From an uncultured Bacteroidaceae bacterium (lineage in GTDB: Bacteria; Bacteroidota; Bacteroidia; Bacteroidales; Bacteroidaceae): a stretch of DNA of 64,000 nt. Shown one piece after another: positions 33,298 through 41,645 of the stretch. The stretch lies in contig CALUJO010000005.1 of NCBI GenBank assembly GCA_944320965.1, positions 1 through 64,000 on the forward strand, read 5' to 3'. Under the pieces are notes generated by a model. The model searched no databases. It was not told where the DNA came from and saw nothing but the letters and a program-made list of their open reading frames with translations. Made by a program: the position numbers and the translations under genes. Each line of letters starts with the position of its first letter. Positions within the stretch are counted from its first letter, which is position 1.

Positions 33298-33509
33298 ATG
33301 ATATATATTGCAACAATATTTAAATCAACAGACTGTAAGAAATATGTGTATATAGGTATTTTATTTGTCTTTAATGTGTTTGATAATACATCTTTTATAT
33401 TAAATAAATATTTTAAAATAGTATATTTTATAAACTACTCTATTTATAGTCTTATATTTTAAAATACCTGTTTCGTAGATTGGATTTAACTGTAAATATT
33501 GGGAAAGAA

Positions 33510-33620
33510 ACGTTTTATGTTTTTGCTGAGAAGGTAGAGGGTTTTTACTTAAAACATTTAATGTTTTTGCCGGATACATTAAATGTTTTTGCCAGAAAAT
33601 CTTTAATGTTTTTACAGAAT
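33510..33620 (+). repeat. array of degenerate 22-bp repeats (array A)
   Basis: The core ATGTTTTT recurs at 33517, 33561, 33583 and 33606, and a weaker copy (GGGTTTTT) sits at 33539. Spacing is therefore 22, 22, 22 and 23 bp. The best units read CATTTAATGTTTTTGCC and CATTAAATGTTTTTGCC. There is no open frame through it. A second array with the same core and period lies at 63028-63136. Confidence 0.7.
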
Positions 33621-33707
33621 GGAGGAGAGTGCGGCAATTAAGACTGAACGTTTGTAAATAGAATCATGTATTGATTTTGAAAAAGGAAGGAATGAACTGT
33701 CATATAT

Positions 33708-33748
33708 AAAAGACAATGCCAGTGAATAAATCACCGGCATTGTCTTTT
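33708..33748. terminator. terminator after the FKBP genes
   Basis: Arms AAAAGACAATGCC-GTGA and their complement (33708-33725 and 33731-33748, one mismatch) with a short loop lie just past the stop of the FKBP gene on the minus strand. A-rich and T-rich flanks allow termination in both directions. Confidence 0.8.
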
Positions 33749-33770
33749 GCAAATGTATTTTTGTGGAATG

Positions 33771-34661
33771 TTATTCTGCTATTTCGATATCGAAAATCAA
33801 AGTAGAGAAAGGTTTGATTTTTCCTGTATTCTGTGCACCGTAGCCAAGTTCAGCTGGAACATAGATTGTACATTTTGTACCAACAGGAACTGTTTTAAGA
33901 ATTTCCTGCCATCCTTTGATTATACCGCTTGATGGAGTACATTCAAATGGAGTGTTCTTCTTTACATTTGACTTGCCTGTTGTCTTGTAGCTGCTGTCAA
34001 ATTCAGTACCGTCGATAAGTTTGCCTGTGTATGAAACTTTAAGTTTTGTTGTATCTGTAGCAATTGTTCCTTTGCCTTCCTTTTCAATCTTGTACTGAAG
34101 TCCTGATTTAAGAGTGACAACTCCTTCGTTCTTTGCGTTTGTTGCAAGGAATTCTTCGTTCTGCTTTTTCCAGTCAGCATACTGCTTAGCCATATTTGCT
34201 TCATACTGTTTCTGCTGGAATGACTGCATGAAAGCACGTGCATCTTCAATTGTCATTACGGCATTCTTGTCTTTATTAAGAGCTGCAATGAATCCTGCAA
34301 TCATATTGCTTTGGCTTAGAGATTTTGTTGAATCACCCTGGAAGAAGTATGAATTCATCTGTTTGATAGACTTTTCAGATGACTGCATACCAACTTGGAA
34401 ACCGATGATTCTTGCAATTTCCTTCTTGTCTGTTGTTTTTGCTCCGTTAAGGAATCCTTCAGCAAAAGCATCATAGCAAGTGCTGTCGATACCGAACTGG
34501 TCTTCAAGTGCAGGAAGCATTCTTGGATCGCAGTTCATAACTCCGATAGCATAAGACAAAGAGTCTGTTTCTGAATTGAAAGTTGCTTTTGGTGTTTGTG
34601 TGCATGAATTAAAGCCTGCAAGCATTCCCACTGCTGCTACGGCATAGATTAACTTTTTCAT
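33771..34661 (-). CDS. FKBP-type peptidyl-prolyl isomerase lipoprotein (FkpA/Mip-like)
   Basis: This 296-residue protein has a lipobox ending at Cys20 (AGFNSC). An FKBP N-terminal dimerisation region (SLSYAIGVMNCDPRMLPALE to about residue 150) is followed by a long helix and a C-terminal FKBP domain (about 190-296). That domain contains LKVSYTGKLIDGTEFDSSYKT, GIIKGWQEILKTVPVGTKCTIYVPAELGYG and PFSTLIFDIEI. It catalyses proline isomerisation and assists folding in the envelope. It lies 45 bases downstream of a second FKBP gene on the same strand, so the pair is probably one operon. Confidence 0.93.
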   Translation of the reverse strand: MKKLIYAVAAVGMLAGFNSCTQTPKATFNSETDSLSYAIGVMNCDPRMLPALEDQFGIDSTCYDAFAEGFLNGAKTTDKKEIARIIGFQVGMQSSEKSIKQMNSYFFQGDSTKSLSQSNMIAGFIAALNKDKNAVMTIEDARAFMQSFQQKQYEANMAKQYADWKKQNEEFLATNAKNEGVVTLKSGLQYKIEKEGKGTIATDTTKLKVSYTGKLIDGTEFDSSYKTTGKSNVKKNTPFECTPSSGIIKGWQEILKTVPVGTKCTIYVPAELGYGAQNTGKIKPFSTLIFDIEIAE

Positions 34662-34706
34662 TTTTTTGTTTATTTATTTGTTTGTTATATAAATTGTTTT
34701 TTTCAA

Positions 34707-35291
34707 TTACAATACCTTGATTAGCTCTACGTCAAAAATCAATGTACTGAACGGAGGAATAAGGTCACCAGCACCGTTTTCACCATATCCTAGGTTATAA
34801 GGGATATACAATCTCCATTTTGAACCTTCTGACATTAATTGCAATGCTTCAACCCATCCCGGGATAACCTGGTTAACACCGAAAACAGCAGGTTCGCCTC
34901 TTTTTATAGAGCTGTCAAATACCTGTCCGTTAACGAGTGAGCCTTCATAGTGGCATTGAACACGGTCTGTCAGAGAAGGTTTCTTGCCGTTGCCTTCTTT
35001 TAGGATTTCATATTGCAATCCGCTTTCAAGAACTTTGATATTCGGATTGGTCTTGTTCCTTTCAAGTACAATTTTACCGTTTTCAATATTTTCTTCATTT
35101 GCCTTTTTCTGAAGTTCCATGAAGAAACTGTTTACTATTTCCTGAGCTTCTTTATGCGAAAAAGCCGGTTCACGTCCTTCAAGGATATCTGAAATAGCTT
35201 TTGAAAAGTCTTCAACATTTAAGTCCTTAGCTCCCATGCTCAGGAGGTTATGTCCGATACCCATACCAAGGGCATAGCTGAATTTATCCAT
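34707..35291 (-). CDS. FKBP-type peptidyl-prolyl isomerase without signal peptide
   Basis: This 194-residue protein has the same two-part layout as its neighbour but no signal peptide. The N-terminal region begins MDKFSYALGMGIGHNLLSMG. The FKBP domain (about 95-194) contains VQCHYEGSLVNGQVFDSSIKRGEPAVFGV, VIPGWVEALQLMSEGSKWRLYIPYNLGYGE and PPFSTLIFDVEL. It is therefore a probable cytoplasmic isomerase, paralogous to the lipoprotein. ATG 35291 is chosen; an extension to a TTG at 35318 adds residues absent from the family and would overlap the promoter box at 35316-35323. Confidence 0.92.
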   Translation of the reverse strand: MDKFSYALGMGIGHNLLSMGAKDLNVEDFSKAISDILEGREPAFSHKEAQEIVNSFFMELQKKANEENIENGKIVLERNKTNPNIKVLESGLQYEILKEGNGKKPSLTDRVQCHYEGSLVNGQVFDSSIKRGEPAVFGVNQVIPGWVEALQLMSEGSKWRLYIPYNLGYGENGAGDLIPPFSTLIFDVELIKVL

Positions 35292-35315
35292 GTGTCTGTA
35301 TTTTTTAATTTCCCG

Positions 35316-35345
35316 CAAAAGTAGTATTTATTTTTATTTTTCAAC
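35316..35345 (-). promoter_or_regulatory. promoter of the FKBP pair
   Basis: TACTTTTG (35316-35323) on the minus strand matches TAnnTTTG, with a GTTG at about the -33 distance (35342-35345). It lies 24 bases before the ATG at 35291 and supports that start. Confidence 0.55.
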
Positions 35346-35551
35346 TAATTATAAGGTTTTAAAATGTTTAATTCTGCTAATTATATGGGCGTTTTACATT
35401 GGTATAATTGTTTTATTTTTGTTGAAAGTGAGTGATAGATGGATATTAATTATTAAATTTGCATTGATATGTCACAATTTCAGGGGGATGGCATCTGTTT
35501 TCTTTAAAGGCAGACAAGGCTTGAAATGTAAATTTATAATTTGATCAGTAT

Positions 35552-37114
35552 ATGAATATAAAGAACTGTTTTATAGTTTTCCTGTTGTTCTTAGCTATAT
35601 TTTCAAATTGTGGTACCGTAAGTGCCCAACAGGATAACAGTACAACATTTTCGCATACAGTTGGCAGAGGTGAGACACTGATGTCCATTGCCAGAATGTA
35701 TAATGTATCTGTCAAGGAGATTCTGGATTTGAACGGAAGAGAAGATGAAAAGATATATGCCGGTGAGACACTGCTTGTTCCGAACAAAAGAAATAAATTC
35801 CATACAATTCAGTCGGGTGAAACATTATACAGATTAAGTACTGTATATGGAGTTAGTGTAGATGAAATATGTGACCTTAATCCCGGTCTTTCTGTTTCTA
35901 CGTTCAAGGCGGGAATGGTTATCAGAATTCCTGTCAAGGATAATTCTGGAAATGAAATTTCTGAAAATGGCTTTGCTGGCGGGAACTTGACAGAAGACAA
36001 TAACAGTGAAGTCGCTCATGGAGAAAATGAAAGAACCGATAACTTTATTAAGGAAGAAAACGGCGTATTTGATGTTGCGCTTATTCTGCCTTTTACAATA
36101 AATGGAAAAGAAAAATCAAGAATTACAGAGTTTTATGAAGGTCTGCTTATCGGGGTTTATGATATGAAACAGAGGGGGCTGTCTGTAAATCTTACTGTTT
36201 ATGACACAAACGTGAGAAGCATACAGTCAATAGTTACTGATAACAGTCTTAAGTCTATGGATCTTATAATAGGACCTTTTTCAGTTGACAATATCGGTCC
36301 TCTGTCTGATTTCTCAAAGAAGAACAAGATTCATCTTGTGATTCCGTTCACTTCAAAGGCTGATGATGTTTTTGATAATCCATATATTTTCCAGATAAAT
36401 ACGCCACAGTCATATCTTTATTCGGAAGTGTATGCCAAATTCATTGAAAAGTTCAGAAACTACAATATCGTATTTATTGATGATGCTTCAAACAATGACA
36501 AGAAATCATTTATAGAAGGGCTTAAACATGAGCTTTCGGCAAACAATGTCTCATATAAGTCAACGCAAGTTTCATCATTGCACGAAAATGCACTGAATCT
36601 TGTTTCTGTAGAACTTCCAACCATATTTGTTCCAAATTCAGGCAAGAGTACACAGTTGTCGGTAATTCTTCCTTCATTGCAGAACATTCGTCAGGCAAAA
36701 CCTGAAGTAGAATTCCATCTTTTCGGATATCCGGAATGGCAGACATATACATACGATTATCTTTCTGCATTCTATGAAGTGGATACATATTTCTATTCAT
36801 CTTTCTATGCAAACAATTTGTCTTCAATATCTTCGGTCTTTTACAACAAGTACAAGAAGTGGTATCATAAGGAGATGATTAATACATATCCTAAATATGG
36901 AATGTTGGGCTACGACCTGTTCTCTTATTTTAGTATGTATTGGAAAGAATATAAAGGGGATTTTGACAAGAAGCTGAATACCCTTGTGTACGATCCTGTT
37001 CAGACCGGATTCAAATTTGAAAGAGTAAACAATTGGGGCGGGTTCATAAACAAGAAGATATTCTTCATACACATGTCAAAGGACTCAAGCTTGAACAAAA
37101 TAGATTTTGATTGA
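35552..37114 (+). CDS. secreted LysM protein fused to a periplasmic-binding-protein fold
   Basis: This 518-residue protein has a signal peptide (residues 1-25, ending GTVSAQQ; Cys20 might make it a lipoprotein instead). Two LysM domains follow (about 32-75, SHTVGRGETLMSIARMYNVS, and 80-128, HTIQSGETLYRLSTVYGVS). A long C-terminal domain (about 170-518) resembles type 1 periplasmic binding proteins (FDVALILPFTING, LIGVYDMKQRG, DLIIGPFSVDNIGPLS). The LysM part should hold peptidoglycan. The ligand of the second part is unknown. A PorT-like barrel gene overlaps its end, so a joint role in the envelope is likely. Confidence 0.88.
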   Translation: MNIKNCFIVFLLFLAIFSNCGTVSAQQDNSTTFSHTVGRGETLMSIARMYNVSVKEILDLNGREDEKIYAGETLLVPNKRNKFHTIQSGETLYRLSTVYGVSVDEICDLNPGLSVSTFKAGMVIRIPVKDNSGNEISENGFAGGNLTEDNNSEVAHGENERTDNFIKEENGVFDVALILPFTINGKEKSRITEFYEGLLIGVYDMKQRGLSVNLTVYDTNVRSIQSIVTDNSLKSMDLIIGPFSVDNIGPLSDFSKKNKIHLVIPFTSKADDVFDNPYIFQINTPQSYLYSEVYAKFIEKFRNYNIVFIDDASNNDKKSFIEGLKHELSANNVSYKSTQVSSLHENALNLVSVELPTIFVPNSGKSTQLSVILPSLQNIRQAKPEVEFHLFGYPEWQTYTYDYLSAFYEVDTYFYSSFYANNLSSISSVFYNKYKKWYHKEMINTYPKYGMLGYDLFSYFSMYWKEYKGDFDKKLNTLVYDPVQTGFKFERVNNWGGFINKKIFFIHMSKDSSLNKIDFD

Positions 37115-37773
37115 TGATTATGGGTAAAAAAGTCATTCTGACATACTTGCTTTTACTGTTTGCGGTGTTTTCCTACGCACAGATTGGCGAATTAAGGAAC
37201 AATCTGTCCATAGGTGTCAACGGAGGTGCTCTGTACAATAAGGTTGATTATACGCCCAGAGTCGGTCAGGACGGATATTACAGTTACCAGTTTGGCGGTA
37301 CGATAAGATACATTTCTGAGAAGTATATGGGACTTTTGTGCGGTGTTCAGATGGAAGCAAACTTTGTTGACAAAGGATGGAGGGAAGAAAAGGACAAGGG
37401 CGGTTTCAGACGTTCGATGTCATATGTTGAGATTCCGTTTTTTGCCAACATAGCTTATGGAAATGACCGTGTGAGGGGAGTGCTGAATCTTGGTCCTCAG
37501 TTCTCTTTTCTTTTGAGCGAGCGTGATTTCAACAAGCCGGCATCGTCAGATGCTTATAATCATAATCATTATGCCGACAAAAAGTTTGATTACGGTATAA
37601 CAGGTGGACTTGGAGTTGAATTAAGAAGCCTTATCGGTAACTTTATTCTGGAAGGAAGGTATTATTTCGGATTGTCGGATATATATAATAATGGTAAGAC
37701 AGATTATTATGCAAGATCTGCCCATAATACAATATCCTTGAAATTAACTTATTTATTTGATTTGATAAAGTAA
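37114..37773 (+). CDS. PorT-like outer-membrane beta-barrel protein
   Basis: This protein of about 219 residues has a signal peptide (KVILTYLLLLFAVFSYAQ) and alternating beta strands typical of an eight-stranded barrel: SIGVNGGALYNKVDYTP, GLLCGVQMEANFVDKGW, YVEIPFFANIAYG, GITGGLGVELRSLIGNFILEGRYYFGLSDI. The family includes the PorT-type outer-membrane proteins of Bacteroidetes. The start is either ATG 37114, which overlaps the previous stop as ATGA, or ATG 37120. It may act with the LysM protein upstream. Confidence 0.87.
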   Translation: MIMGKKVILTYLLLLFAVFSYAQIGELRNNLSIGVNGGALYNKVDYTPRVGQDGYYSYQFGGTIRYISEKYMGLLCGVQMEANFVDKGWREEKDKGGFRRSMSYVEIPFFANIAYGNDRVRGVLNLGPQFSFLLSERDFNKPASSDAYNHNHYADKKFDYGITGGLGVELRSLIGNFILEGRYYFGLSDIYNNGKTDYYARSAHNTISLKLTYLFDLIK

Positions 37774-37778
37774 TATTT

Positions 37779-38327
37779 ATGTTAGGACAGAAGATAGCAT
37801 CTTTTATATATAAAAGAATTTTGGGCTGGAAGTATGATATCAAGACTCCGGATTTTGACAAATATATTATATGTGCAGCACCACATACATCAAACTGGGA
37901 TTTTATCATAGGCAAGCTGTTTTATAAGGCAATAGGGCGAAAAACATATTTTATGATGAAAAGTGACTGGTTTTTCTTTCCTTTCGGTCTTGTTTTCAGA
38001 TGGATGGGAGGAATTCCTGTGAACAGGGGAAAAAGGAATTCGCTTGTTGAACAGATGGTAGAAAAGATTTCTCAGGCAGATAAGATAACTCTTGCAATAA
38101 CACCCGAAGGAACACGCTCTGCCAACCCGAACTGGAAGAAAGGTTTTTATTATATAGCAATGAATGCCGGTATTCCTATAGCTTTGTACGGAATAGACTA
38201 TAAGAGTAAAACTATAGTATCAGACAAGGTTATTTATCCAAGCGGAGATTTGGAAAAGGATATGACGGAAATAAAACAATACTTTACAAGATTTCACGGT
38301 AAACATCCAGAAAACTTTGCAATATGA
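37779..38327 (+). CDS. PlsC-family acyltransferase
   Basis: This 182-residue protein carries the glycerolipid acyltransferase signature HTSNWD (HX4D, His36 and Asp41) and, further on, the TPEGTRS acceptor-binding motif. GGIPVNRGKRNS lies between them. It lacks the long N-terminal membrane part of some PlsC proteins, and the short hydrophobic region near residue 60-75 may contact the inner membrane. It probably acylates lysophospholipid or a related lipid; the acyl donor is not readable. Its end overlaps the start of the nitrilase gene by 4 bases (ATGA at 38324-38327), so the two are coupled. Confidence 0.88.
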   Translation: MLGQKIASFIYKRILGWKYDIKTPDFDKYIICAAPHTSNWDFIIGKLFYKAIGRKTYFMMKSDWFFFPFGLVFRWMGGIPVNRGKRNSLVEQMVEKISQADKITLAITPEGTRSANPNWKKGFYYIAMNAGIPIALYGIDYKSKTIVSDKVIYPSGDLEKDMTEIKQYFTRFHGKHPENFAI

Positions 38328-39079
38328 CAAAGAATGAGCTGAAAGTTGCAGTTTTTGAACATGATATTGTCTGGGCTGACAAGGAAAGCAATATACTGAA
38401 GGTTAAGGAGGTTGTCTCAGAACTTACGGATGTTGACGTTCTTGTCCTTCCAGAAATGTTTGCAACAGGGTTTACTTTTGATGAAAATCTGGCTGAAGAA
38501 GATAACGGACTCATAATAAATTGTATAAAGTCCGTAGCAGTCAAGAGCGGCATTGCCATCTGCGGAACATTCCTTGCCCGTGAAAACGGAAATTTATACA
38601 ACAGGTGCTTTTTTATAACACCCGAAGGGGATTATCATAAATATGACAAGAAACATCTGTTTTGCCTGAGCAAGGAGAAAGACCTGCTTACAGCCGGTGA
38701 TGAAAAGACCGTATTTGATTTCAAAGGCTGGAATATTGCTTTGTTTGTATGCTATGACCTTAGGTTCCCTGTATGGATGAGGAATAGTAACAATATGTAT
38801 GATGTTATCATTCTTCCGGCTAATTGGCCTGATTTAAGAGAGTTTGCATGGAAGCATCTGCTGATAGCCCGTGCAATTGAAAACCAGTCGTATGTTATAG
38901 CTGCCAATAGAACCGGTTATGATGATTTTAAGTTGAAGTATTCAGGAAACGGTATGGTGCTTGATTATACAGGTGTAATGCAGTCGGAGTTTAGAGGTAA
39001 TGTTAAGATTGCAACATTAAATCATGAAAAACTCATGGCTTTCAGAAACAAGTATCAATTTTGGAAAGATGCTGATTAA
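38324..39079 (+). CDS. nitrilase-family amidohydrolase (omega-amidase-like)
   Basis: This 251-residue cytoplasmic enzyme has the Glu-Lys-Cys triad of the C-N hydrolase family: Glu44 in VLPEMFATGF, Lys109 in KYDKKHLF and Cys143 in FVCYDLRFPVW. The closest known pattern is the omega-amidase/YafV group, which hydrolyses alpha-ketoglutaramate or ketosuccinamate and so repairs transamination side products. The assignment to this substrate is by resemblance. It is coupled to the acyltransferase by a 4-base overlap. Confidence 0.9.
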   Translation: MTKNELKVAVFEHDIVWADKESNILKVKEVVSELTDVDVLVLPEMFATGFTFDENLAEEDNGLIINCIKSVAVKSGIAICGTFLARENGNLYNRCFFITPEGDYHKYDKKHLFCLSKEKDLLTAGDEKTVFDFKGWNIALFVCYDLRFPVWMRNSNNMYDVIILPANWPDLREFAWKHLLIARAIENQSYVIAANRTGYDDFKLKYSGNGMVLDYTGVMQSEFRGNVKIATLNHEKLMAFRNKYQFWKDAD

Positions 39080-39115
39080 TATAGGTTAAAATAAAAAAAC
39101 AATCAATTTTATTTT

Positions 39116-39123
39116 TAACTTTG
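39116..39123 (+). promoter_or_regulatory. -7 box of the NagB-like/PIG-L gene
   Basis: TAACTTTG matches TAnnTTTG exactly and lies 21 bases before the ATG at 39145. No TTTG stands at the -33 position. Confidence 0.45.
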
Positions 39124-39144
39124 CATAGAACATATACATATATT

Positions 39145-41136
39145 ATGAGAACAAATCTAACATCACAAATTACTTTAAATAAAGTATCTACCAGATATTA
39201 CAGGCCGGAAGATGACTTTGAAAAGACACTTCTTACAAGGCATGAGAGAATCCAAACCGAAATTGTTGAAACTGTAGAAGAAGGCGTTTCATATGTTGCT
39301 GACGAGATTGAAAGACTTTTGAAGGAAAGTCAGGCAAAAGGAAAGCATTTTGCAATGACATTGCCAGGATACAGCTCGGCAAAATATCTGTATACAGAAC
39401 TTGTAAACAGATATAATGAAGGCCGTATTAGTTTTGAAAATGTCTTGTTCTTCAACCAGTATGAGTATTATCCTCTTGTAAAGGATACCAATGCAAGCAA
39501 TTTCAACTGGATAAAAAGCGCATTCCTTGACCAGGTAAACATAAAGCCGGAGAATATTTATTCAATGGACGGTTATGTTGCAAAGAAAGGTGTTGCAGAG
39601 ACATGCCGCAATTATGAAATGAAGATTGCAGAAATCGGTAATCTTGATTTTGCAGTTGTTGCTATCGGTCGTAACGGAAACATCGGACTTAATGAACCAG
39701 GTTCTGCATTAAACTCAACAACCAGACTGCTTCTTCTTGACGAACCCTCTGTCAATGACGCATCAAAGATATTCGGTAAGCTGTCAAGTGTACCAAGAGG
39801 TGCAATAACAATGGGTATAAAGACATTGCTTTCTGCCAAGAAAATCTTCATGATTGCCTGGGGTGAGGAAAAATGTGAAGTTATCCGTAAGGCTGTTGAA
39901 GAAAAGTTCAGCGATTCAGTTCCTGCTTCTTATCTTCAGAATCATACAGATGCTGTTTGCTGTCTTGATTTGGGCGCAGCTTCTTATCTGACAAGAATAC
40001 AGAGACCTTGGTTGGTTTCAAGCTGTGAATGGAATGACAAGCTTATCAGAAGTGCAATTGTCTGGTTGTGTTCACTTATACATAAACCTATATTGAAACT
40101 GACCAACAAGGATTATAATGAGCATGGCCTTTCAGAACTGCTCGCTTTATACGGATCTGCCTATAATGTAAATATAAAGGTATTCAATGACCTTCAGCAT
40201 ACAATCACTGGATGGCCGGGCGGCAAACCGAATGCTGACGATACATACAGACCTGAAAGAGCATTGCCTTATCCGAAAAGAGTAGTTGTTTTCTCTCCGC
40301 ATCCTGACGATGATGTAATTTCAATGGGCGGAACTGTTCATCGCCTTGCCGTACAGGGACATGATGTTCATGTTGCATATCAGACATCTGGAAATATTGC
40401 TGTAGATGATGAGGAAGTACGTCGCTTTATGATGTTCGTAAGAGGCTATAACCAGATTGCAGAATTGGGACAGAACAAAATTGAAGAAAACTACGAAAAG
40501 ATAACAGAAGGTCTGAATAATAAGAAGGAAGGTGATTTTGATACAAGAGACGTGCTTGCAATCAAGGCACTTATAAGAAGAGGTGAGGCAAGAACAGCAT
40601 GCGCTTATGTCGGTATCAAACCGGATAATGTACACTTTCTGAATCTTCCTTTCTATGAAACAGGAAAGATTGAAAAGAACCCTATAAGCGAGGCTGATAT
40701 AGAAGTTGTTCTTGAACTTCTAAGAAAGGTAAAACCTCATCAGATATTTGTAGCCGGTGACCTTGCAGACCCTCATGGTACTCACAGAGTTTGTACAGAC
40801 GCCGTATTTGCTGCCATTGATGTTGAAAAGAGCAACAATGCTGAATGGCTGAAGGATTGCAGAATCTGGATGTACAGAGGTGCTTGGGCTGAATGGGAAA
40901 TTGAAAATATTGAAATGGCTGTTCCTATGTCACCTGAAGAACTCAGAATAAAGAGAAATGCCATTTTGAAACACCAGTCGCAGATGGAAGGCGCACCGTT
41001 CCTTGGTAATGATGAAAGACTGTTCTGGCAGAGGTCTGAGGATAGAAACCATGCAACAGCACAGTTGTACCATGATTTGGGATTGGCTTCTTACGAAGCG
41101 ATTGAGGCTTTTGTTGAATATATTCCAATCGACTGA
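39145..41136 (+). CDS. fusion of a NagB-like deaminase domain and a PIG-L/LmbE deacetylase domain
   Basis: This 663-residue protein has an N-terminal glucosamine-6-phosphate-deaminase-like domain (about 30-300) and a C-terminal PIG-L zinc deacetylase domain (about 375-640). The deacetylase keeps its metal motif FSPHPDDD (His386, Asp388-390) and PHGTH (543-547). The deaminase domain does not keep the known catalytic residues: where NagB has DGHIAFNE, this protein reads NGNIGLNE (177-184), and the MDEY position is QYEY (105-108). Only the Glu remains. The fusion is common in Bacteroidetes and annotated as a deaminase, but the first domain is more likely a phosphosugar-binding or altered-activity module. 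Role in amino-sugar metabolism is inferred. Confidence 0.88.
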   Translation: MRTNLTSQITLNKVSTRYYRPEDDFEKTLLTRHERIQTEIVETVEEGVSYVADEIERLLKESQAKGKHFAMTLPGYSSAKYLYTELVNRYNEGRISFENVLFFNQYEYYPLVKDTNASNFNWIKSAFLDQVNIKPENIYSMDGYVAKKGVAETCRNYEMKIAEIGNLDFAVVAIGRNGNIGLNEPGSALNSTTRLLLLDEPSVNDASKIFGKLSSVPRGAITMGIKTLLSAKKIFMIAWGEEKCEVIRKAVEEKFSDSVPASYLQNHTDAVCCLDLGAASYLTRIQRPWLVSSCEWNDKLIRSAIVWLCSLIHKPILKLTNKDYNEHGLSELLALYGSAYNVNIKVFNDLQHTITGWPGGKPNADDTYRPERALPYPKRVVVFSPHPDDDVISMGGTVHRLAVQGHDVHVAYQTSGNIAVDDEEVRRFMMFVRGYNQIAELGQNKIEENYEKITEGLNNKKEGDFDTRDVLAIKALIRRGEARTACAYVGIKPDNVHFLNLPFYETGKIEKNPISEADIEVVLELLRKVKPHQIFVAGDLADPHGTHRVCTDAVFAAIDVEKSNNAEWLKDCRIWMYRGAWAEWEIENIEMAVPMSPEELRIKRNAILKHQSQMEGAPFLGNDERLFWQRSEDRNHATAQLYHDLGLASYEAIEAFVEYIPID

Positions 41137-41151
41137 TATATAAAACAATAA

Positions 41152-41180
41152 ATAAATGTTGGCTAAATGCCAACATTTAT
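41152..41180 (+). terminator. stem-loop after the NagB-like/PIG-L gene
   Basis: A perfect 12-bp stem (ATAAATGTTGGC and its complement) with a 5-base loop lies 15 bases after the stop and 17 bases before the next ATG. It lacks a good T run, so it may be a weak terminator or a leader hairpin of the following gene. Confidence 0.5.
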
Positions 41181-41197
41181 AATATAAAAATAAGTAT

Positions 41198-41644
41198 ATG
41201 ATTAGTAAAGATAGTATAGCCGCTTTTGAACGGATTATTGAAGCTTTGTTCAAGACAAAGGTGTTTAAAAATACACCTGATTTGGTTGTTACTGACATAC
41301 ATGTTCAACCTGTCCTCACAGATTCATATATATACTTTTATGATGATGATGACAATCTGCTTCTTTCTGAGAGAGCAAATTGGCTTTGCGATTTGGACAG
41401 AGAATGTCTGTATGAAGAATTTCTTAAACTTGCGCAGGCTTCTGTAAAAAAACTGAAGGAGAAGTCTTTCTTTGACCGTGTAAATATATTACAGCCGTTT
41501 TCTTTTGTACTTGTTGATGAAAACAGAGAGACAGTAAATGAAATAGATATCATTGATAATGATACCATTGTACTGGATGATGAACTGTTGAAGGGCTGGG
41601 AAGAAGAAATGGATTCTTTTATCGATAATCTGTTGAAAGATTAA
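41198..41644 (+). CDS. conserved protein of unknown function (148 residues)
   Basis: A soluble, acidic protein with no signal peptide and no cysteine cluster. It starts MISKDSIAAFERIIEALF and includes an extended IYFYDDDDNLLLSERANW segment and an acidic DIIDNDTIVLDDELLKGWEEE tail. The even spread of strands and helices suggests one small domain. I cannot place it in a named family with confidence. It is separated by one base from the GSCFA gene (TAA-A-ATG), so the two belong to one message, which is the only functional hint. Confidence 0.75.
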   Translation: MISKDSIAAFERIIEALFKTKVFKNTPDLVVTDIHVQPVLTDSYIYFYDDDDNLLLSERANWLCDLDRECLYEEFLKLAQASVKKLKEKSFFDRVNILQPFSFVLVDENRETVNEIDIIDNDTIVLDDELLKGWEEEMDSFIDNLLKD

Positions 41645-41645
41645 A

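Noticed and set aside
33265-33462. 65-codon plus-strand ORF upstream of the fructan operon
   Set aside because: It starts inside the operator, is very A/T-rich, has an odd Tyr/Ile/Phe-rich product and no promoter; likely chance.
33354-33469. 10-bp inverted repeat (AGGTATTTTA and complement) 96 bases apart
   Set aside because: In A/T-rich DNA such a match at long distance is expected by chance; no conserved structure visible between the arms.
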